DNA from: Brucella haematophila
Lineage (GTDB): Bacteria; Pseudomonadota; Alphaproteobacteria; Rhizobiales; Rhizobiaceae
Direction: 5' to 3'
NCBI RefSeq assembly: GCF_005938105.1
Contig: NZ_VCPE01000003.1
Location: 1-64,000 of the forward strand
Length of the DNA: 64,000 nt
Of this stretch, positions 49,390 to 58,108 are shown piece after piece (the stretch's first letter is position 1; each line of letters opens with the position of its first letter). Both the position numbers and the translations under genes were made by a program. The notes under the pieces were generated by a model. It saw only the letters and a program-made list of their open reading frames with translations. It was not told where the DNA came from and did not search any database.

Positions 49390-50217
49390 TTATTCTTTGC
49401 TGCCAGTGGCGGCGATGGATGCAGAGTAGAAGCGTTGCATGATCGTGAGTATCAACATCGGAATTACTGCGATGAACAATGCCGCGGCAAATATAAGACC
49501 ATAATCAGTCTGATACCCCGTCGAAAACTGTGCAATAGCGACTGCAGCCACTTTGTAGTCAGCACCAGGGGCTATCAAAAGAGGCCACAAATAAGCCTGC
49601 CACTGGAATATAAACAGGATAAGCGCTGCACTCACCATTGCGGGGATCGAGAGTGGCAGATAGATGGAATAGTAAATTCGGAACCAGCCCATCCCGTCAA
49701 CAATAGCGGCTTCTCTGATTTCCTTTGGAATCCCCATGAAGAACTGTCGAAGCAAAAACACGGCAAGTCCATTTCCGATTCCTGGTAGTATCAATCCGGT
49801 ATAGCTATCCTGAAGGCCGAACATCCGCATTATACTGTAGAGCGGAACAGCAATTGCATCAAACGGGATCAGGAAGCTGATCACCATCAGCATAAAAACT
49901 CCATTTCGGAACGGAAACTCAAGTACGGCAAGCGCAAATGCCGCCATAGAACAAAGTATCAAGCCAATAACAACCGTTACGGCTGATACAAGTATCGAGT
50001 TCCAGATGGCCAGACTGAATGGGCTTTTCCATACACCAATGATGTTCGCTAATGTCCACTCATCTGGCCAGAAAGTGTAGACTCCAACCGGGGAAAGATA
50101 CCGGAATATCGAATCTGTTGGCCGGAATGAACTCACGGCAAGCCACCAAAGAGGCAAAAAGAAAGCAAGCGCTACCAATATAATGAAGAACTTGCGCGCT
50201 AACGATACTTTGTTCAT
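49390..50217 (-). CDS. CUT1-type sugar ABC transporter permease (MalG-like)
   Basis: 275-aa inner-membrane protein with about six helices. The EAA coupling loop reads REAAIVDGMGWFRIYYSIYLPLS, cut here as EAAIVDGMGWFRIYY, and the N-terminus LPLWWLAVSSFRP is typical of MalG/UgpE. Starts within four bases of the MalF-like stop. With the MalF-like permease, binding protein and ATPase at 53639 it makes a complete CUT1 importer. Confidence 0.9.
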   Translation of the reverse strand: MNKVSLARKFFIILVALAFFLPLWWLAVSSFRPTDSIFRYLSPVGVYTFWPDEWTLANIIGVWKSPFSLAIWNSILVSAVTVVIGLILCSMAAFALAVLEFPFRNGVFMLMVISFLIPFDAIAVPLYSIMRMFGLQDSYTGLILPGIGNGLAVFLLRQFFMGIPKEIREAAIVDGMGWFRIYYSIYLPLSIPAMVSAALILFIFQWQAYLWPLLIAPGADYKVAAVAIAQFSTGYQTDYGLIFAAALFIAVIPMLILTIMQRFYSASIAATGSKE

Positions 50218-51071
50218 ACCCGCTCCTCCTGAGCCCGCATCAAACGGAACTGCACTGTGACGACGATGAGCGCAACTGCGACCAGAATGACGGTCGACGC
50301 GGCCGCACTGCTCGGATCACTAAGAACAAAGGCCTGCGAATAAATCTCGTTCATGATCAGGTTTGTGGAACCCATTGGGCCGCCCTGTGTCAAAATCTGC
50401 ACCGGCGCGAACACAAGGAAGTTGGCCACTGTATTTGCTACCAAAACAAATGTGAGCGGCCGTCGGAGCTGTGGCAATGTAATGTAGCGGAACTGTTGCC
50501 ACCGGTTTGCTCCGTCAATCTTGACGGCTTCGTATAGCGATTTCGGGATTTCCTGTAAGCCGGCGACCAGGAACGTCATCCAATAGCCAACCCCGATCCA
50601 GCTCACAATGAGCATAATCGATGCGAGGGATTGATCTGGAGACGTCAGAAAGCGTTGAGATTCAAACCCCAGCGAATTCAGCAGCGAGTTTACAAGTCCG
50701 TCCGGACGCAATGCTACGCCCCAGACAACAGCCGATACACTTTGTGGAATAGCAACCGGCAAAAGAATGATTGTTCGCCAAAATCCTATTGTCCGCATGC
50801 CGGCATTCATGAGTATGGCCAGCGCTAAGGCAATCGCAATTTGCAAGGGATTGATGATGATTGAGTAAATTGCCGTAATCTTCAGGCTATTCAAAAACTC
50901 TTCGTCAGTGAATATAAAGGTGTAGTTATCAATGCCATAGCCTCCACCGGGTATTTCGAACGAATTTACCACGGCGAGAGCAGCTGGCCACAGTCGCAAC
51001 AGAAAAACAGATAGCAAGGCCGGCCCCAGAAAAGCCAGAGCGACCAGGTAGCGTGACTTTGACGATGTCAT
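50214..51071 (-). CDS. CUT1-type sugar ABC transporter permease (MalF-like)
   Basis: About 285 aa from ATG 51071 (MTSSKSRYLVALAFLGPALL). A GTG at 51116 is in frame but falls inside the hairpin at 51099-51124, so it is unlikely to be used. The EAA loop LYEAVKIDGANRWQQFRYIT is clear. Sits between the binding-protein gene and the MalG-like gene. Confidence 0.88.
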   Translation of the reverse strand: MTSSKSRYLVALAFLGPALLSVFLLRLWPAALAVVNSFEIPGGGYGIDNYTFIFTDEEFLNSLKITAIYSIIINPLQIAIALALAILMNAGMRTIGFWRTIILLPVAIPQSVSAVVWGVALRPDGLVNSLLNSLGFESQRFLTSPDQSLASIMLIVSWIGVGYWMTFLVAGLQEIPKSLYEAVKIDGANRWQQFRYITLPQLRRPLTFVLVANTVANFLVFAPVQILTQGGPMGSTNLIMNEIYSQAFVLSDPSSAAASTVILVAVALIVVTVQFRLMRAQEERV

Positions 51072-51098
51072 GGCGATAAATCCGCTTGCAAGTAAAAG

Positions 51099-51124
51099 GA
51101 GATGCCGCCGATACACGGCATCTC
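51099..51124 (-). terminator. Hairpin between the binding protein and the MalF-like permease
   Basis: Perfect 9-bp stem GAGATGCCG/CGGCATCTC (minus strand) followed by CTTTTAC, directly after the binding-protein stop. A partial terminator here would raise binding-protein output over the permeases. Confidence 0.6.
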
Positions 51125-51146
51125 ATATTCTAAGGACCGATACCAA

Positions 51147-52415
51147 TTAGCGAATGCGCGACATTTGCCTGGTGAGCTGCTTGTCGGCCGCCTTCAGTGT
51201 CTCCGAAGCGTTAGCGCCGTTTCTGATGTCGCTGAATGCCTTATTCATGATCGTTTCAAATGCGACGTAGCCGACAGTACGCGGGCGTCCTACAGCCGAG
51301 TTTTGCAGTTCGTAATTTATGATATCGATCGCAGGACCAATCTTGCCGCTTTCCGCCTTGAACTTTTCGGCATAGCTTTTGAAAGCATCTGCGTTGGTTG
51401 GCGGTAAAGGATTGGCCGAAACGGTCAAGGAGTTGCCCTCTGCGTTCAGTGAAGCGAACTCAGCAAATTCCCGCGCTTTGTCGATATTCTTGCTGTGCGG
51501 GTTTAAGGCAAGCGCCCATGAGCCAGTTGGCGTGACGGGTTTTCCATCCTTAAAATAAGGTACTGGTGCAACACCATAGTCAAGATCCTTGACTCCGTCA
51601 TATCGCCCGATCGCCCATGGACCGGCAATCATGAAGGCGACTTCTCCCTTCATAAACTGATCGTCTGTTTGCTCAGGTTTGACACCACGGGGAGACAGAT
51701 TGTTGCTAAATAGATCCCCATACCATTGCGCTGTCTTAATCCAGTCGTCGCTTGCAATATTGGATTCGAGCAGACGTTCACCCTTGAGACCAGGCCCGGC
51801 GCCAGCGGATTCGAACAACATCTGCAATTGATAGTAGCGGTCGACCTGCTGGAAGTTTAAGCCCCATTTCGCACCAGCCTTTTGCGCAGACTGTGCCTGC
51901 TCAAGCAGTTGATCCCACGTCATTCGCTTGCCTGGATCACCAGACGGAAGCTCGATCTTTGCGTTCTTGAGTAACGCGCGATTGTAAAAGAGAAGCTGTG
52001 TCGATGTCCACATTGGGTAAGCGTAGACCTTACCGTCGTAAGTTACCTGCTCCAGATCGACAGGATTAGGGTTTGCCAACTTGATGGCATCGCTTCGGTC
52101 CGTCACATCTTGCAAATAACCACGCGACGCAAATGCCGGGATGCGGGGCGTGTCTGCGGCGATGACGTCAATACTGGTGTCACCTTGACCTATACGTGAC
52201 TCCACAGCCGCATTCAGATCGTTAAAAGGAACGGACTGATGCACCACCTTGATATCAGGATGAAGCTTTTGGAACGCGTCTATGACCGGCTTGAACGTCG
52301 TATCCTTCTCTGCGCTCAAAAAGGTGATCGTAGTTTCTTCTGCGTGCGCCATCCCTCCAAATAGAAGGGTCGTCGCACCAAACATTGCGCCAGCAAGCTT
52401 GGTTAGCCGGGTCAT
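51147..52415 (-). CDS. CUT1-type sugar ABC transporter binding protein
   Basis: About 422 aa from ATG 52415, set by GGAGGAACGAA. Sec signal ending GMAHA before EETTITFLSAEKDTTF. Extracellular-solute-binding family 1: VIDAFQKLHPDIKVVHQ, MKGEVAFMIAGPWAIGRYDG, cut here as GEVAFMIAGPWAIG. Its promoter carries a palindrome (52434-52447) matching one near the LacI gene. Ligand inferred as a nucleoside or ribose derivative from the linked hydrolase and kinase; most family members bind oligosaccharides or polyols. Confidence 0.9.
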   Translation of the reverse strand: MTRLTKLAGAMFGATTLLFGGMAHAEETTITFLSAEKDTTFKPVIDAFQKLHPDIKVVHQSVPFNDLNAAVESRIGQGDTSIDVIAADTPRIPAFASRGYLQDVTDRSDAIKLANPNPVDLEQVTYDGKVYAYPMWTSTQLLFYNRALLKNAKIELPSGDPGKRMTWDQLLEQAQSAQKAGAKWGLNFQQVDRYYQLQMLFESAGAGPGLKGERLLESNIASDDWIKTAQWYGDLFSNNLSPRGVKPEQTDDQFMKGEVAFMIAGPWAIGRYDGVKDLDYGVAPVPYFKDGKPVTPTGSWALALNPHSKNIDKAREFAEFASLNAEGNSLTVSANPLPPTNADAFKSYAEKFKAESGKIGPAIDIINYELQNSAVGRPRTVGYVAFETIMNKAFSDIRNGANASETLKAADKQLTRQMSRIR

Positions 52416-52433
52416 TTCGTTCCTCCTCCAATG

Positions 52434-52447
52434 TGCACACATGTGCA
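52434..52447. promoter_or_regulatory. LacI-type operator upstream of the binding-protein gene
   Basis: TGCACACATGTGCA, with perfect TGCACA/TGTGCA arms, lies 19 bases before the binding-protein ATG. A second close match (53547-53560) lies in the promoter region between the LacI gene and the ATPase gene. Confidence 0.6.
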
Positions 52448-52485
52448 GTTATGTTTTTGCACCTGCCGTATTCGTTGTCAATCGT

Positions 52486-53502
52486 TCACGCAGAAGCGTT
52501 CGTCGACTGACGAACAACAAGTGTGCCTGTCACATGCAGATGCTGCCCCGTTAGCCCGGGCTCTCCGCGGAGCTGACGCATTACGTTATCGATTGCGAGT
52601 TCGATCATTTGGCTGATGTTCTGATCAACGGATGTCAGATTATACGATTGCCAAGAACCAATAACGGCGTTGTCAAAGCCAGCTACGAGCAAATCTTCCG
52701 GTATTTTAAGCCCGAATTCAGTCCGAGCAATATCAATCACACCGATAGCCATGAGGTCATTGGCGCAAAAAATGGCGTCTGGCTTGAGCCTTGCCGATAA
52801 CAGTTTTCGTGCAGCCTCGGCACCACTATCGTGGCTATAATCGCCATTTTCGATCGCAACGGGCACGATTCCACGCTTGATAAGTGCGCGAACGAAGCCG
52901 AGCTCCCTGTCACGGCTGCTCGATGCGTCTGGCTTGCCCGTAATCAACGCAATCTTTGAACATCCTCGGTCCAGCAAATGGTCGGCCATTGCTGCTGCGC
53001 TTGCGGCATTATCGCAAGTTATCGATGTAACCCAGTCCTGAGGGAAATAGCGGTTAATTGCAACAACCGGTAGCTTCATACGGCTTATACTCTCGGTGAG
53101 AGCTGAAGACAGAACGGCGTTTGTTACGATTAGAGCGTCTACCTGATACGATAGTATCTGGGAGATCTGCATTTTTGTACTGGTTTCATCGCCAAAAAGC
53201 ACAAGTGAAGCGAAACCTCGCTCTTGTAACGCAGTTCCGATTTTTTCCAGCGTGTCAGCATAGAACGGGTTTTGCAAATCCGCAGAAACAACGCCAATTA
53301 TCCCGCTTTTCTGGGTGATCAGGCTTCGGGCCATCGCATTGGGATGGTAATCCAATGTTTTGGCGGCGCGCAGAACTTTTTCCCGAGTGGCCTTTGAAAC
53401 GTATGCGTCTGGAGTGAACGTTCGCGAAACGGCGGATCTGCTCACTCCGGCCAGTCGAGCGACGTCTATCGAACGGGAACGTCCTTCTTTTTTGTCGCTC
53501 AT
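52486..53502 (-). CDS. LacI-family transcriptional regulator
   Basis: 338 aa from ATG 53502, with AAGAGAAAG upstream; the longer frame to 53667 crosses the divergent promoter. The DNA-binding domain is SIDVARLAGVSRSAVSRTF at residues 10-30, hinge YHPNAMARSLITQKSG, then a periplasmic-binding-like core with GVVSADLQNPFYADTLE, cut here as LQNPFYAD, and VAGFDNAVIG. Between the importer genes (minus) and the ATPase/hydrolase genes (plus), it probably represses both. Confidence 0.93.
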   Translation of the reverse strand: MSDKKEGRSRSIDVARLAGVSRSAVSRTFTPDAYVSKATREKVLRAAKTLDYHPNAMARSLITQKSGIIGVVSADLQNPFYADTLEKIGTALQERGFASLVLFGDETSTKMQISQILSYQVDALIVTNAVLSSALTESISRMKLPVVAINRYFPQDWVTSITCDNAASAAAMADHLLDRGCSKIALITGKPDASSSRDRELGFVRALIKRGIVPVAIENGDYSHDSGAEAARKLLSARLKPDAIFCANDLMAIGVIDIARTEFGLKIPEDLLVAGFDNAVIGSWQSYNLTSVDQNISQMIELAIDNVMRQLRGEPGLTGQHLHVTGTLVVRQSTNASA

Positions 53503-53546
53503 TTGATTCTTTCTCTTGACCACTCGTAAACACCTTCTGTACATAC

Positions 53547-53560
53547 TGCACACGTGCTCA
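53547..53560. promoter_or_regulatory. Second LacI-type operator, LacI/ATPase divergent region
   Basis: TGCACACGTGCTCA matches the operator at 52434-52447 in the TGCACA arm and the first two bases of the other arm (TGTGCA versus TGCTCA). Located 45 bases before the LacI ATG and 79 before the ATPase ATG, so it could control both directions. Confidence 0.5.
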
Positions 53561-53638
53561 CATTTCAAGTTGAGCTTTTGTTCCTTCTGCTCAAAGCCAT
53601 TGGAGTAGTCAGGTACAAAAAAATGGGAGGAATTGCTC

Positions 53639-54736
53639 ATGGGTGCTGTTGAGCTTCGCGGCCTCAAGAAATCTTATGGCCAGGCGCAAATCGTTCATGG
53701 GATTGATCTGACGGTAGAGGAGGGAGAGTTTCTTGCCCTTGTGGGACCGTCAGGGTGTGGCAAATCAACATTGCTTCGGATGGTAGCTGGACTGGAGACG
53801 ATCTCGTCCGGTGAAATCGTCTTTGACGGCAAAGTTGTAAATTCACTCGATCCAAAGCAACGCAATGTGGCAATGGTCTTTCAGAACTATGCCCTCTATC
53901 CGCATATGACTGTTCGCGAGAACATGTCGCTTAATCTCCGTCTTTCGAAGGTGAGCAAGACGGAAATTGAAAAGCGCGTCGAGGACGCAGCTCGATTGCT
54001 TCACATTGATGCAATTCTTGAGCGACGGCCTTCACAACTGTCTGGAGGACAGAGACAGCGCGTTGCCATGGGCCGTGCAATTGTCCGCAATCCGGCGGTG
54101 TTTTTATTCGATGAACCGCTTTCAAATCTGGACGCCAAACTTCGTGTCATGATGCGCGCCGAGATCAAGGCCTTGCATCAGAAAGTCAAGACCACATCTA
54201 TTTACGTCACACATGACCAGATCGAAGCCATGACGCTGGCAGACCGTATCGCAGTCCTCAATGCCGGTAAAATCGAACAGATCGGCACGCCCATTGAGCT
54301 CTACAATAATCCAAGCAATAAATTTGTCGCCGGATTCATCGGCTCACCAGCTATGAACTTTATTCCCGGAAGAGTGGAGCGTGGCTATGCAGTTGTTGAG
54401 AAACTGTCAGACGGGTTTCCTTCCATAGCGCTTGCCGATATCTCCGACGGCACTCCTCTCGAGTTTGGTGTCAGGCCTGAACATCTCCGTCTTTCAGACA
54501 ACGACCATGGTCTTCCTGCAACAGTGCAGCAGGTTGATCAGACCGGCTCGCAAACGCATGTCGTGGCCGATGCGCTTGGTTCGACTGTGACGGTCGTTCT
54601 TGAAGGAATGGTGATGCTGAACGTAGGCGACAGCATCAAACTCACCACCAAAGCTAGCGATATCTATCTATTTGAGTCCAGCGGTGGGAAGGCCGTCGGA
54701 CCGCGACCAGAACCGCGTTTAAGGGAGAAAACTTGA
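53639..54736 (+). CDS. CUT1-type ABC transporter ATP-binding protein (UgpC/MalK-like)
   Basis: About 365 aa from ATG 53639, with GGGAGG upstream. Walker A GPSGCGKST, Q-loop FQNYALYPHMTV, signature LSGGQRQRVAMGRA, Walker B FLFDEPLSNLDA, and switch His in YVTHDQIEAMTLAD. C-terminal OB/TOBE domain follows (GIRPEHLRL-like VRPEHLRLSD). Serves the permeases at 49390-51071, encoded on the other strand. The stop overlaps the nucleoside hydrolase ATG. Confidence 0.92.
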   Translation: MGAVELRGLKKSYGQAQIVHGIDLTVEEGEFLALVGPSGCGKSTLLRMVAGLETISSGEIVFDGKVVNSLDPKQRNVAMVFQNYALYPHMTVRENMSLNLRLSKVSKTEIEKRVEDAARLLHIDAILERRPSQLSGGQRQRVAMGRAIVRNPAVFLFDEPLSNLDAKLRVMMRAEIKALHQKVKTTSIYVTHDQIEAMTLADRIAVLNAGKIEQIGTPIELYNNPSNKFVAGFIGSPAMNFIPGRVERGYAVVEKLSDGFPSIALADISDGTPLEFGVRPEHLRLSDNDHGLPATVQQVDQTGSQTHVVADALGSTVTVVLEGMVMLNVGDSIKLTTKASDIYLFESSGGKAVGPRPEPRLREKT

Positions 54737-55662
54737 TGACCCAGCTCGATTACGCCACCAGAATTGGAATGCTCGCGCTACCAAAGGGACGGATTCGATG
54801 TGTTCTGGATACAGACACCTACAACGAAATTGACGACCAGTTCGCAATCGTTCAAATGTTGCTTTCCTCGGATCGCCTCGACTTGAAGGCTATCTATGCG
54901 GCTCCGTTTCATAATTCCCGATCGGATAATCCGGGCCATGGCATGGAGCTGAGCTACGATGAGATATTGCGTTTGCTCGCTCGACTAGACATTGACCCGG
55001 AGAACTTTGTCTATAAAGGTGTTAAAAACTACGTCGGGTCTGTAAAAGTTGCACAGGAAGCACCTGCCGTAGACGATCTGATCACTCGCGCTCGGGCAAG
55101 TTCCAGCAACGATCCGCTCTATGTCGTCGCAATTGCCGCAATTAGTAACGTTGCTTCCGCAATTCTAAAAGCCCCTGATATTATTGACAAAATTGTTGTC
55201 GTTTGGCTCGGTGGGCATGCATTGGAATGGCCGAACACCAGGGAATTCAATCTTCGCCAGGATGTCGGCGGCGCACAGGTGCTGTTCGATAGCGGTGTGC
55301 CACTTGTACTTCTGCCCTGCATGGGTGTGGTGTCGCACCTATTGAGTTCCGTTCCTGAAATCGAGCGACATGTCGAGCCTTATGGCGAGATCGGGAAGTT
55401 CCTCGCGCAGCGATACAAGGAATATTCTGATGATCACGTTGGTTGGTCGAAGGAGATATGGGATATGGCGCCGGTGGCTTGGCTCCTGAATCCTGATTGG
55501 TGTGAAAGCGTTATCACGCATACGCCGATACTATCCGATCAAGTGACATGGAGTGTCGATCAAGCAAGACATCCCATGCGTTATGTTTATCGGATTCATC
55601 GCGATCCGATCCTGAAAGACTTTTTTGAGAAGATTAAAGCCCACTCAGAAAAAGCGGCCTGA
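54736..55662 (+). CDS. Nucleoside hydrolase (IU family)
   Basis: About 308 aa from ATG 54736 (TGATG overlap with the ATPase). Ca-binding Asp cluster CVLDTDTYNEIDDQFAI (Asp25, 27, 33, 34), AIAAISNVASAI, and VWLGGHALEWPNTREFNLRQD, cut here as WLGGHALEWPNTREFN, matching the active-site Asn/Glu/Asn region. Hydrolyses N-ribosides to base and ribose. The spacing DTDTYNEIDD is looser than the usual DTDPGIDD, so a modified nucleoside or related riboside is possible. Followed by a strong terminator. Confidence 0.87.
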   Translation: MTQLDYATRIGMLALPKGRIRCVLDTDTYNEIDDQFAIVQMLLSSDRLDLKAIYAAPFHNSRSDNPGHGMELSYDEILRLLARLDIDPENFVYKGVKNYVGSVKVAQEAPAVDDLITRARASSSNDPLYVVAIAAISNVASAILKAPDIIDKIVVVWLGGHALEWPNTREFNLRQDVGGAQVLFDSGVPLVLLPCMGVVSHLLSSVPEIERHVEPYGEIGKFLAQRYKEYSDDHVGWSKEIWDMAPVAWLLNPDWCESVITHTPILSDQVTWSVDQARHPMRYVYRIHRDPILKDFFEKIKAHSEKAA

Positions 55663-55692
55663 ACCAGGACTGAGGCTCTCAGAATGACTGAA

Positions 55693-55718
55693 AAATAGGA
55701 GGGGCCGCCCTCCTATTT
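55693..55718 (+). terminator. Rho-independent terminator after the nucleoside hydrolase
   Basis: 11-bp perfect stem AAATAGGAGGG/CCCTCCTATTT with loop GCCG, 30 bases after the stop; the A and T ends make it usable in both directions. Confidence 0.75.
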
Positions 55719-56437
55719 ATATTCGTTATTGATACATAGTAAAACCGACCAGATCAGTACAGGGTGAGACAGGCGTCTTGCAAGCAAAGCCCAGATGGAA
55801 GTAGGTACGCTTTCGTGGGAAGGAATGCTTCAACTACTATGCGGACTATTACTGTCTGGCATTCGCTTTTTTACGTCCTCTCATACCCGCATCGCCAATG
55901 ACGTTTCTTACGGTTCATCTGCCCGAGAGACAACGATATGGGCTTACCACGCTCCCACAATGCCACACGGTTGAGTTAGGGTATGCCTTTCTGTCGGTAG
56001 CGCGTGACGACAACGTATACCCCGGTTTCACAGGAATATCCGGCCACACACCTTTGGTTGATGCCTGTCATTGGCTTTGGTATCTTCTTTCGTAACGGCA
56101 TTTGTCAGCAATTCACTCATGTCACAAATACCCACCGAGCCTTGCTCCTTTTTTCCATGCACCAAGGACCTTCTACATCATTTCTCCCGGCATGTGCGCC
56201 CCCGGCGAGGGTTGTCAGAGCCGCTTCAGACAGAGCTATTGCTAGTTCTGCCTGCTCTCGTGGGCTACTGTTGGTCGCAGAACAGGTTCACTGCCAGAGT
56301 TGCCTCAGATCGAACGATAGAGTGCGGACCGCCACGATGAGAAGGCTGAACAACATCGGTCCTGATGGAGTTCGCAAAAATACTCGCGGCTCGTAGCTGA
56401 GACTGCACACCCGAACGTGCTGGTCTCGTGAGCAATG
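55719..56437. other. Intergenic, no gene seen
   Basis: About 720 bases between two blocks. Open frames at 55898-56396 are overlapping, lack RBS and match nothing I know. No IS terminal repeats are evident. Possibly decayed sequence. Confidence 0.45.
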
Positions 56438-57289
56438 CTAACGATAGAGCTTCTTTGACCAGCTAGAAATTGCCTCTGCAATCGCTTCTGGCTGTTCTGG
56501 GAAAAGAGCGTGCGAAGCATCTGGAATGATGACCGTGGTAACACGCTCACCGAATTCGCGGCGCATTTCCTTCCAACGGTCCTTCGGTTTAAAGGGATCA
56601 TCTTCCGGAATGAGTTCCAGCAGCGGAGCGTTGCCCGCGCCCCACCAGCTCTCTCGTGGCACAGAAGCAGCGACCTCCATTTTGGACACATCTGGATACC
56701 AGCCTTGCAACCATGAAGCGGCATTATTGCCATTTGAGAAAAAGGCTCCTTTCAGAGAAGCAAGCCGGTCCTCATCAGCAATTGCCGGATTGGCAGCATA
56801 TCTCGGCGCACGCCAGACTAACGGAAAGCGGTCGCGTGTATCACTTGCTGCCCCCGCCGCTATGACGACGCCTCGAATGCGTTCGGGATATCTCGCAGCC
56901 AGAATGCGGGATATGAATTGACCATAAGCATGTCCAACCATGATAGCCTGCCGGTCTCCGAGCTTATCGATGACAGCCGTAATATCTTGAGCCAAATCAT
57001 AGTATGTTACCCCATTCATGGGGCCTTTTGACTTGCCAATCCCTCGTGGTTGTGGCCGCAAAACCTTAAAGCCATCACGCGCTAGAAGTTCAGCCGCCGC
57101 ATTATAATCTTCATAACCATCACGTCCCAATGATGGAAGAATGACCACCGCCGGACCATTGCCGTCAACGACCGTCTCGATGCTCACGTCGCCATTTGTT
57201 ACGATCTCGACGCGGCTTGCAGCCATAGCCGAGCTGCCTGTAGAAATGAACAGGGCAACAACACATGCTTTTCTACTGATCGCTTTCAT
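56438..57289 (-). CDS. Exported alpha/beta hydrolase-fold protein with Ala at the nucleophile site
   Basis: 283 aa. Sec signal: MKAISRKACVVALFISTGSS then AMAA, cleavage near residue 24. Alpha/beta fold: VVILPSLGRDGYED, PRGIGKSKGP, elbow VGHAYGQFI and catalytic-type His260 in PDASHALFPEQ. The GxSxG nucleophile position (121) is Ala (codon GCT), so ordinary hydrolysis is not expected unless the codon is a sequencing or recent mutation. Downstream of the two intradiol dioxygenase-like genes on the same strand. Confidence 0.87.
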   Translation of the reverse strand: MKAISRKACVVALFISTGSSAMAASRVEIVTNGDVSIETVVDGNGPAVVILPSLGRDGYEDYNAAAELLARDGFKVLRPQPRGIGKSKGPMNGVTYYDLAQDITAVIDKLGDRQAIMVGHAYGQFISRILAARYPERIRGVVIAAGAASDTRDRFPLVWRAPRYAANPAIADEDRLASLKGAFFSNGNNAASWLQGWYPDVSKMEVAASVPRESWWGAGNAPLLELIPEDDPFKPKDRWKEMRREFGERVTTVIIPDASHALFPEQPEAIAEAISSWSKKLYR

Positions 57290-57426
57290 GGCTATGTTCC
57301 TTTACTGCGGTTCAAAAATAAGGAACAGGTGGGATAGATATTTCTCTGTTCCTAAGTTTGATCTGATTACCGCCTAGCGAATGCTGTTTCTCGGCCCGCA
57401 TTGTAAATGAAAGCAGCAAGCGCTTT

Positions 57427-58098
57427 CTATTCAAAGAATACTGCGTTCCTCCCGCCAATTGCGATATCGAATCGATATCCATGAACCGTATCGTCGGCTG
57501 CAGTCTGATACTGTTTGCCAACATTACGATCAAAATCGTCCCCCATGAATAAGGCTTGCTGATCAGTGAGATTGTAGGGATCGCCCGCAAAGTACATCTG
57601 GGTGATCATTCTGGAGCCACCACCACGAATGGAGAAATGAATATGCGCAGGACGCCAGCGCCCAATGTCCGGACGTGCGAGATAGGAGCCTGGTCGAATA
57701 GTCAGAAAACGGTAGTTCCCGGCTTCATCGGTAATCGTACGCCCCAGCCCCAGGAAATTTGGGTCCGGTTTATGCATGGATGAATCGAGCACATGGCCAT
57801 ACCGGCCATACTTGTTTGCATTCCATATTTCGACAAGAACTCCTGCCAGCGGTCGGCCGTTACTGTCGACGAGGCGCCCCGATAGCTCAACAGCATCTCC
57901 GTCCGCACGCGGTCGGCCAGGCGCGATCCGTGTAAGATCGTTTTCGCCAACACGTAGAGGCGGCAGTATGGAAAGATATGGAACAAAAGAACTTCTAACC
58001 TCCGGTGGAATTAGCCGCAAAGGTTTCGTGGGTGTTCGCCTTTCCGATCCGGTGTTCGTCAAAACAACAGGAAGAGTACGTCCGAATTGGCTGCTCAT
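57427..58098 (-). CDS. Intradiol dioxygenase, protocatechuate 3,4-dioxygenase beta-subunit-like (PcaH-like)
   Basis: 223 aa. All Fe(III) ligands are in place: Tyr100 in KYGRYGH, Tyr129 in GNYRFLTI, His152 and His154 in RWRPAHIHFSI, plus the Arg149 before them. The SGRLVDSNGRPLAGVLVEIW block is classic. ATG 58098 follows AAGGAG and no signal peptide is present. It pairs with the alpha-like subunit encoded just upstream (10-base gap); the heterodimer would cleave a catechol-type ring between the hydroxyls. Confidence 0.9.
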   Translation of the reverse strand: MSSQFGRTLPVVLTNTGSERRTPTKPLRLIPPEVRSSFVPYLSILPPLRVGENDLTRIAPGRPRADGDAVELSGRLVDSNGRPLAGVLVEIWNANKYGRYGHVLDSSMHKPDPNFLGLGRTITDEAGNYRFLTIRPGSYLARPDIGRWRPAHIHFSIRGGGSRMITQMYFAGDPYNLTDQQALFMGDDFDRNVGKQYQTAADDTVHGYRFDIAIGGRNAVFFE

Positions 58099-58108
58099 CG
58101 TATGCTCC

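Noticed and set aside
55898-56396. Overlapping frames of 65-130 codons
   Set aside because: No RBS, no family match, several frames overlap; treated as non-coding.
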